Below are positions 24,006-27,415 of a DNA stretch of 27,415 nucleotides, one piece after another. This stretch comes from a virus. Location of the stretch: IMG/VR virus record IMGVR_UViG_3300009149_006176, positions 1 to 27,415 of that record. One strand, written 5' to 3'. The notes under the pieces are model-generated. The model saw only the letters and a list, made by a program, of their open reading frames with translations. It did no database searches and was not told the origin of the DNA. The translations under genes and the position numbers were made by a program. The stretch's first letter is position 1, and the number at the start of each line of letters is the position of its first letter.

Positions 24006-24032
24006 AAAAAACGGAGCCTAAAAAAGCTCCGT
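24006..24032 (-). terminator. Intrinsic terminator of the 117-residue gene
   Basis: ACGGAGC (24032-24026) pairs with GCTCCGT (24017-24011) on the minus strand across an 8-base loop, followed by T-rich sequence (24011-24006, then TATTATC). It ends 24 bases below the stop codon of the 24056-24409 gene and isolates it from the late operon. Confidence 0.88.
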
Positions 24033-24055
24033 CCTAATCTAAACTAAATAATATA

Positions 24056-24409
24056 TCAGCTAGAGTCTATCCAATCTTCTCCAGACCATATCTTTTTGTA
24101 TTTCTCTTTCATTACAACTTGAATGCCAGCTTGCTCTTTAGTTTCCGCATACACACCGCAGCGATTATCAGTCGCAATACAATATTCATCAAAAACCCAC
24201 CAATCCAATCCACTCATCCCCTGCAAATCACCCTGCGTGGGTAGCCAGACAATACCCTCTGGTGCATCAACCCAAAGATGACCTGCGGCATCCCTGTTTA
24301 TCTCGTATTCACCATTTAGACTATAGCACCCAAAACTGTTCTTTGGAGCGCTTGCTTGTATCTCCACCGCCTTCTCAAGCATCTTTATGTTTAATTCACT
24401 CTTGTCCAT
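24056..24409 (-). CDS. Independently transcribed small protein of unknown function (117 aa)
   Basis: MDKSELNIKMLEKAVEIQAS leads into a mixed alpha/beta body with conserved-looking aromatic residues (GHLWVDAPEGIVWLPTQGDL, MSGLDWWVFDEYCIATDNRC) and ends KKIWSGEDWIDSS. No membrane segment or signal peptide. It is a single-gene unit: a perfect TATAAT and 17-base spacer upstream, an intrinsic terminator downstream, and no ribosome-binding site because the ATG lies at the expected transcript start. A stand-alone, strongly promoted gene among packaging genes suggests an early or lysogenic accessory product. No family recognised. Confidence 0.65.
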   Translation of the reverse strand: MDKSELNIKMLEKAVEIQASAPKNSFGCYSLNGEYEINRDAAGHLWVDAPEGIVWLPTQGDLQGMSGLDWWVFDEYCIATDNRCGVYAETKEQAGIQVVMKEKYKKIWSGEDWIDSS

Positions 24410-24415
24410 ATCTTC

Positions 24416-24444
24416 ATTATACCACGGGATTTATTATGTTTCAA
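24416..24444 (-). promoter_or_regulatory. Near-consensus promoter of the 117-residue gene (leaderless)
   Basis: TTGAAA (24444-24439), 17-base spacer, TATAAT (24421-24416) on the minus strand. Exactly six bases separate the -10 from the ATG at 24409, so transcription should start at or next to the start codon. An additional TTGACA lies upstream at the wrong distance. Confidence 0.82.
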
Positions 24445-24710
24445 GATGTTATGTCAATAAGCCTAAAACTCATTTTGCAGAGAGACGGGTATCATTAAAT
24501 AATATAGGGGCAGTGCCTTGGGTTTGGGCGATGGACTGGCCCACTACCTGCCTACCTACCCCCCTATGCCCACTCTGCCAGCATATCCCTGCCTGCCCTG
24601 TTAGCTTGACTACCTCTCTTTGGGAATGGGTGTTCTAATGAAATATTGTCAAAGTGTTCTAATCGTAGCTAATCTATGTCGCAAAATGTGTGTTGTGCGA
24701 AGTGGCAAAG
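24445..24710. other. Intergenic stretch with a pyrimidine-rich tract and a 10-bp direct repeat
   Basis: No gene is supported here. 24540-24605 is strongly C/T-rich on the plus strand with repeated CTGCC/CTACC words. GTGTTCTAAT occurs at 24630-24639 and 24654-24663 (24-base period), flanking ATTGTCAAA, which on the minus strand contains TTGACA. The copies could be operator sites, but no -10 box lies at the right spacing. Confidence 0.4.
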
Positions 24711-24995
24711 CTAAACAAAGCTAGCAGTAGCCTGTAAGAGACCAGGCATATTGCCAAAGCATACCTGACCCATGAAGATGCCATGGATATACTCAGGGTA
24801 ATGCGAGTCGGCGAATGCATCGCATATCCCCTGTAACTTCTTCCTCTTGACAGGGTCTAACAACATCGCAACCAGGTGCTTCTCTGGCGCTGTTAGACCC
24901 TGGCTTTTTACACCCTCAGCTGTTAGACCCTGTGCTCGCTTACGTTTCATATACTCCCGCTGGTATTCTGTCTTGTTAGACCCCTTCAACGACAT
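24711..24995 (-). CDS. Small basic protein of unknown function (94 aa)
   Basis: MSLKGSNKTEYQREYMKRKR is a strongly basic helical start, followed by two GLTA-type repeats (AQGLTAEG, SQGLTAPEK) and a helical C-terminus (VAMLLDPVKRKKLQGICDAF). N-terminal TEYQREYMKRKR segments followed by GLT repeats recur in phage proteins of unknown function, as far as I know. The repeats come from a repeated DNA word, GGTCTAACA, discussed separately. It overlaps the HNH gene upstream by 20 bases and has a GAGGAGGG site, so it belongs to the small-terminase operon. A DNA-binding role is plausible but unproven. Confidence 0.6.
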   Translation of the reverse strand: MSLKGSNKTEYQREYMKRKRAQGLTAEGVKSQGLTAPEKHLVAMLLDPVKRKKLQGICDAFADSHYPEYIHGIFMGQVCFGNMPGLLQATASFV

Positions 24996-25077
24996 AGTCG
25001 CCCTCCTCTAATAGTTCGTTCAAAGAGGCTAGCCTGCGTGTTACCAAAGCGTGGCAATTAGGGCAAAGGTCTAACAA
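24851..25077. repeat. Five copies of a GGTCTAACA word in both orientations
   Basis: CAGGGTCTAACA is at 24851-24862 (plus); its exact reverse complement is at 24891-24902 and 24921-24932; a ten-base match TGTTAGACCC is at 24974-24983 and GGTCTAACA at 25069-25077 (plus). The copies run through two genes between the small and large terminase genes, a usual place for packaging-site (pac or cos) DNA or HNH targets. Confidence 0.7.
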
Positions 25078-25257
25078 GTTAGTTTCCTCATCATTATCGT
25101 GATTGCCATCCAAGTGATGCCCATCTACCACACGAGAATATCCACAAACATGGCAATAACGCCCTTTATATATGTTCCTATATTCCTTTATAGATACAGG
25201 CCTACCTATTCGCCATAGCCTCATATATTCCCTGTGTGCTTCTTTACTTTGTGGCAT
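24976..25257 (-). CDS. Small HNH endonuclease of the terminase region (93 aa)
   Basis: After a basic N-terminus (REYMRLWRIGRP) comes a zinc knuckle (C35-x2-C38), then the core DGHHLDGNHDNDEETNLLDL (H47-H48, N60) and a second knuckle CPNCH (C65, C68, H69). Compact HNH proteins beside terminase genes (for example HK97 gp74) take part in cos cleavage and DNA packaging, so this one probably acts in packaging rather than homing. It differs from the two larger HNH paralogues in the tail region. GGGAGGG precedes the ATG. Confidence 0.85.
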   Translation of the reverse strand: MPQSKEAHREYMRLWRIGRPVSIKEYRNIYKGRYCHVCGYSRVVDGHHLDGNHDNDEETNLLDLCPNCHALVTRRLASLNELLEEGDYVVEGV

Positions 25258-25287
25258 TAACCCTCCCTTTATTTACATTTAAAGTGC

Positions 25288-25746
25288 TCACTCGATACTT
25301 ACATCAAGTTCTTTGTTATACCCCCCATTTTCAGCCTCTAATAGCTTAGGGGATTCAGCTTCGGCCAGGCTTGCGTTCTTTATCTCAGTGAGTAATCGGA
25401 CAACATTGCTCTCATCTACTCCTAACTCTATTCTCCGTCCCCATTCTTTGGGATATTTTCGCTCTAACAACCAGGCAGCTGCTTGCCATTCCTTCTTCGC
25501 AGCTTCCCCTATAAGAGCTACATTCTTAGCTATGGAATCAGACTCTGCCTTTTTTATATCACCACGGAATGAACGATATATACTCTCTACGCCTTGGCCT
25601 TCATCAGCTTCACCACGCCTGAGCCAGTCATCATAAGTTGTTCTACCTATACCGACGGCCTGGCAGGCCCTAATAGTATAGTTACCAGCACCGATAAGCT
25701 TAACGATAGCATCATATCTTTCTTTAGTTAGTTTAGTTTTAGCCAT
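25288..25746 (-). CDS. Terminase small subunit (152 aa)
   Basis: N-terminal helix-turn-helix (about residues 8-45: ERYDAIVKLIGAGNYTIRAC, then VGIGRTTYDDWLRRGEADEG), a helical oligomerisation core (SFRGDIKKAESDSIAKNVAL, AAKKEWQAAAWLLERKYPKE) and an acidic C-terminal tail (LLEAENGGYNKELDVSIE). The RKYPKEWG motif is common in small terminases. It would recognise the packaging site and load the large subunit. I take ATG 25746 as the start; a TTG at 25761 would add five residues, and neither has a clear ribosome site. AAAGTGCTCA occurs at both ends of the gene (25281, 25780). Confidence 0.85.
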   Translation of the reverse strand: MAKTKLTKERYDAIVKLIGAGNYTIRACQAVGIGRTTYDDWLRRGEADEGQGVESIYRSFRGDIKKAESDSIAKNVALIGEAAKKEWQAAAWLLERKYPKEWGRRIELGVDESNVVRLLTEIKNASLAEAESPKLLEAENGGYNKELDVSIE

Positions 25747-25805
25747 TTTTCTTGGTCTCAAAGCTAGAGAAAATGATAAAAAGTGCTCAAACAGCCCTTA
25801 GGCTA

Positions 25806-25835
25806 TTGACAAGTTTAATATGATTGTTTTATAAT
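25806..25835 (+). promoter_or_regulatory. Strong plus-strand promoter of the right-end gene block
   Basis: TTGACA (25806-25811), an 18-base spacer and TATAAT (25830-25835): both boxes are perfect. Transcription would start near 25842, divergent from the small terminase gene whose start is only about 60 bases away. AGCC-CTTA-GGCT just upstream (25793-25804) is a possible operator. Confidence 0.85.
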
Positions 25836-25851
25836 AAGGTTATCAAGTTAA

Positions 25852-25988
25852 AGCACCTTAGCAGCTGAATACTGGGTAGGAGTAGTCGAGATAAGCGGAC
25901 AGGCGATGATGCAGAGCTTCCTTGAAAAAGAGGATAGGCAACCCCCGAAAAGCAAAGCTTCTCCGCTCCTGCTCAGTCATCAGGTGTT
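25852..25988 (+). ncRNA. Structured leader or small RNA (about 140 nt)
   Basis: Nested helices span the whole leader: AGCACCT/AGGTGTT (25852-25858 with 25982-25988, one G-T), CTGA/TCAG (25865-25868 with 25973-25976), GTAGGAG/CTCCTGC (25876-25882 with 25966-25972, one G-T), CGGA/TCCG (25896-25899 with 25962-25965), AGCTT/AAGCT (25915-25919 with 25955-25959) and a hairpin 25920-25923/25930-25933. The unpaired CCCCC at 25942-25946 could meet GGG in the 25874-25876 bulge. It may be a cis-acting riboswitch-like leader or a stand-alone RNA; no terminator is visible, which favours a leader. A 29-codon frame at 25906 is an alternative reading. Confidence 0.55.
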
Positions 25989-26017
25989 AAGGTAAATAAA
26001 GTTAAGGAGGGAAGGAA

Positions 26018-26242
26018 ATGACAAAAGAGGAAAAGTGGATACAAGGAGTAGCGTTCTATGCCAAGCCTTACATATTAGCTGGTATGGACATCAAAGAAGC
26101 CGTCCTTAAGGCTCACCAAGATTGTGAGGCACGCTGGGTTGAACTTTACGACAGAAGAACAGACGCATCCGAGAACTTTCGTAAGGTAGCTTCAGACAGA
26201 ATATATACCGCTATAAAGGAAAGTATAAAGGAGGTAAAATGA
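26018..26242 (+). CDS. Small helical protein, first gene after the structured leader (74 aa)
   Basis: MTKEEKWIQGVAFYAKPYIL, then a helix-rich body (GMDIKEAVLKAHQDCEARWV, ELYDRRTDASENFRKVASDR, IYTAIKESIKEVK). Predicted entirely helical and charged; no membrane or signal segment. AAGGAGGGAAGG precedes the ATG and its end overlaps the start of the helix-turn-helix gene by four bases. The gene is early-type by position. No family recognised. Confidence 0.65.
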   Translation: MTKEEKWIQGVAFYAKPYILAGMDIKEAVLKAHQDCEARWVELYDRRTDASENFRKVASDRIYTAIKESIKEVK

Positions 26243-26403
26243 AAACAGTAGCACAAGTAGCTCATATCTTCGGAGTAACTAAACAGACGGTTCACTACTG
26301 GATGCTCCGAGGAACGCTCAAAGCCAAGAGAGTTGGCTGGTATTTCATTATTGAAGATGATGAGGTTGAGAGGTTAAAGAAGATAAGGGAGGAGATAAAA
26401 TAA
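26239..26403 (+). CDS. Short excisionase/MerR-type helix-turn-helix protein (54 aa)
   Basis: MKTVAQVAHIFGVTKQTVHY is a helix-turn-helix, followed by a basic wing (RGTLKAKRVGWYFII) and the C-terminal DDEVERLKKIREEIK helix. The size and layout match minimal excisionase or Cox-like regulators. It ends with the same DEVERL signature as the protein at 145-348, so the two are distant relatives. Its start overlaps the upstream gene's stop (ATGA) and AGGAGG precedes it. It probably controls early or attachment-site functions; target unknown. Confidence 0.8.
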   Translation: MKTVAQVAHIFGVTKQTVHYWMLRGTLKAKRVGWYFIIEDDEVERLKKIREEIK

Positions 26404-26404
26404 A

Positions 26405-26734
26405 ATGTTTACTAAAGGGGAATGGATAGCAAGTTTTAACCCTAGTGTAACTGGACCCACAACGCCAACTATTACACCTGTTTGCGGTGGTAGGAATTGG
26501 CCTTATAGAACTATCAATATTGGAGAAGAAACCATTGCCATTATACCAGCCCCAGATAAAAACAAGGCACATATACCCGACATTGGTGAAATGGAAGCCA
26601 ATGCCTACCTTATAGCCTCAGCCCCGGACTTGTATGAGGCATTGAAAGCGATTGTTGCTTTACCAGACTTTGCGATACCAGGCAAGTCATTTGTTCAAAT
26701 ATTTAATGCAATCGCCAAAGCAGAGGGTAAGTAG
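26405..26734 (+). CDS. Phage early-type protein with an ANAYLIASAPDLYEALK motif (109 aa)
   Basis: MFTKGEWIASFNPSVTGPTT, a beta-rich middle (YRTINIGEETIAIIPAPDKN) and then MEANAYLIASAPDLYEALKA, a helix typical of a widespread family of phage proteins of unknown function (variants of 'EANARLIAAAPELLEALK'). The C-terminus (FVQIFNAIAKAEGK) is helical. Its ATG lies two bases beyond the stop of the helix-turn-helix gene, so translation is coupled. I know no established function for the family. Confidence 0.75.
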   Translation: MFTKGEWIASFNPSVTGPTTPTITPVCGGRNWPYRTINIGEETIAIIPAPDKNKAHIPDIGEMEANAYLIASAPDLYEALKAIVALPDFAIPGKSFVQIFNAIAKAEGK

Positions 26735-26742
26735 ATACCTAT

Positions 26743-26771
26743 TGAGGTTGAGAGATTAAAGAAGATAAGGG
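26743..26771 (+). repeat. Stray copy of the 3' end of the helix-turn-helix gene
   Basis: 28 of 29 bases match 26361-26389, the stretch encoding EVERLKKIR. It lies 8 bases after the stop of the 109-residue gene and is not in a usable gene. It looks like the remnant of a duplicated helix-turn-helix gene, or a short recombination tract. Confidence 0.7.
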
Positions 26772-26786
26772 GTTGTAGTGCCACAA

Positions 26787-27008
26787 CTAGCCAAGAGTAG
26801 TATTCTCAGGCTCAGGAGGGCTTACATTCTCATCATTCAGGAGTGGATTGGCTTGACAATATATATCTAATAATAACTGTGCTCCAACGTATATGTCCTC
26901 TAGCTCAGTATGTATCAACTCATCCCGCCCATTTTCTAGGATAAGCAAAGCAATCTCACTTCGGTTTTTATTTGTCTCTAGTCTCTCTTTTAGCCAATCA
27001 TTTTCCAT
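26787..27008 (-). CDS. Small acidic protein of unknown function (73 aa)
   Basis: MENDWLKERLETNKNRSEIA and ILENGRDELIHTELEDIYVG indicate a mostly helical acidic protein with a Pro-rich tail (SPPEPENTTLG). It overlaps the end of the phosphoesterase-like gene upstream by 11 bases and converges on the plus-strand early block. No terminator separates the two; GTTGT-AGTGCC-ACAAC (26771-26786) is a short hairpin between them without a T tract. No family recognised. Confidence 0.5.
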   Translation of the reverse strand: MENDWLKERLETNKNRSEIALLILENGRDELIHTELEDIYVGAQLLLDIYCQANPLLNDENVSPPEPENTTLG

Positions 27009-27415
27009 TTCTTACCGCCCGAAGATAAGTTATTGCATCGTATAGGTCCTTAAATCCCACTAGTTTATCTTCGTTAGGATATAAAACAACGGTCGGGTTA
27101 CATACATGGCTCCCAAAGAAGCCGTTTTGTTGAGCATAATCATCATAAACTGCATAGGTTCCAGTCCTGATAGCCACGCATTCCTGGTCATTATAGCGAT
27201 ACTGTTCCATTGCCGCTATGTGCTGATGTTCCACAACTGTTATCCTAGACCCAGAGCAATACATCCTTTGATATTGCTTACAGCTATGAGTTAAATTAAA
27301 GCTGGAACTGAAGCGGCCTTTGTGCTGCCGCAGTATCGGATAAAGCATCTTCCCTACCTTGAGGTTCACAATCCCCCCATGCTTTGTATAAACGAGCCTT
27401 AACCTATGGGCTAAC
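26998..27415 (-). CDS. Partial gene, C-terminal part of a calcineurin-like phosphoesterase (5' end beyond the window)
   Basis: The reading frame stays open from the right edge to 26998 (139 codons), so the GTG at 27369 or ATG at 27348 need not be real starts. The edge residues (LRLVYTKHGGIVNLKVGK) carry a KHG that matches the conserved (T)HG of metallophosphoesterases. The later ITVVEHQHIAAMEQ matches the C-terminal metal-binding GHxH box with E in place of G, and IRTGTYAVYDDYAQQNGFFG, CNPTVVLYPNEDKLVGF follows the usual end of phage members. Such enzymes hydrolyse phosphoester bonds with two metal ions. The N-terminal motifs are outside the window, so activity cannot be judged. Assignment is by motif only. 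Confidence 0.5.
   Translation of the reverse strand, partial: LAHRLRLVYTKHGGIVNLKVGKMLYPILRQHKGRFSSSFNLTHSCKQYQRMYCSGSRITVVEHQHIAAMEQYRYNDQECVAIRTGTYAVYDDYAQQNGFFGSHVCNPTVVLYPNEDKLVGFKDLYDAITYLRAVRNGK

Noticed and set aside
14211-25330. A 14-base word TACCCCCCATTTTC occurs both near 14.2 kb and in the small terminase gene
   Set aside because: A few 14-base matches are expected by chance in 27 kb on two strands; there is no wider similarity.
25281-25789. AAAGTGCTCA at both ends of the small terminase gene
   Set aside because: A single 10-base pair of matches is plausible by chance, and the two copies do not form a mirrored or mobile-element boundary.
1-27415. CRISPR array or insertion sequence
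   Set aside because: No regularly spaced repeats with unique spacers, no transposase frame and no terminal inverted repeats were seen; the only tandem arrays are the adhesin coding repeats and the two-copy palindromic element.

Overview
The window is almost entirely one tailed-phage (Caudoviricetes) or prophage segment. Nearly every gene from about 25.7 kb down to 1 kb lies on the minus strand, packed with 4-20 base overlaps and good Shine-Dalgarno sites. Read in transcription order they give small terminase, HNH endonuclease, large terminase, portal, two small/medium virion genes, a 1557-residue virion protein, scaffold, HK97-fold major capsid protein, a capsid-decoration-like protein, a block of small genes, a large adhesin, an adaptor-like protein, a 785-residue propeller-type tail protein and three small membrane proteins that look like a lysis cassette. 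I find no tape-measure, major tail tube, sheath, endolysin, integrase or replication gene. A huge virion protein, a propeller tail protein close in length to podovirus nozzle proteins and no tape measure together suggest a short-tailed phage; this is inference. The host cannot be named. Promoters are sigma-70-like, the standard code is used, and the tRNA lacks an encoded CCA.

Left end (1-971): a tRNA-Lys(UUU) on the plus strand abuts the 3' end of an excisionase-like helix-turn-helix gene on the minus strand. About 110 bases beyond that gene is a gene-free stretch that I read as an independent, highly structured non-coding RNA of about 375 nt (838 to 461, minus strand). It has a near-consensus promoter, seven nested helices and a textbook intrinsic terminator. 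It is the strongest candidate here for something undescribed.

Middle (972-23911): the late virion operon. It is interrupted at 14.0-14.7 kb by a non-operon island holding two tandem minus-strand terminators, two plus-strand promoters, a duplicated 76-bp palindromic element whose central inverted repeat is kept by compensatory changes, and a small plus-strand two-helix membrane protein gene that appears to be leaderless (a moron-like cassette). Two paralogous HNH endonuclease genes sit on either side of the propeller tail gene.

Right end (23912-27415): a terminator, an independently promoted and probably leaderless 117-residue gene, the terminase-proximal genes with a recurring GGTCTAACA motif, then a divergent switch at about 25.8 kb. 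From there a strong plus-strand promoter drives a roughly 175-nt structured leader and three small early-type genes, including a 54-residue helix-turn-helix protein. Two minus-strand genes close the window; the last runs off the edge and resembles the C-terminal part of a calcineurin-like phosphoesterase.
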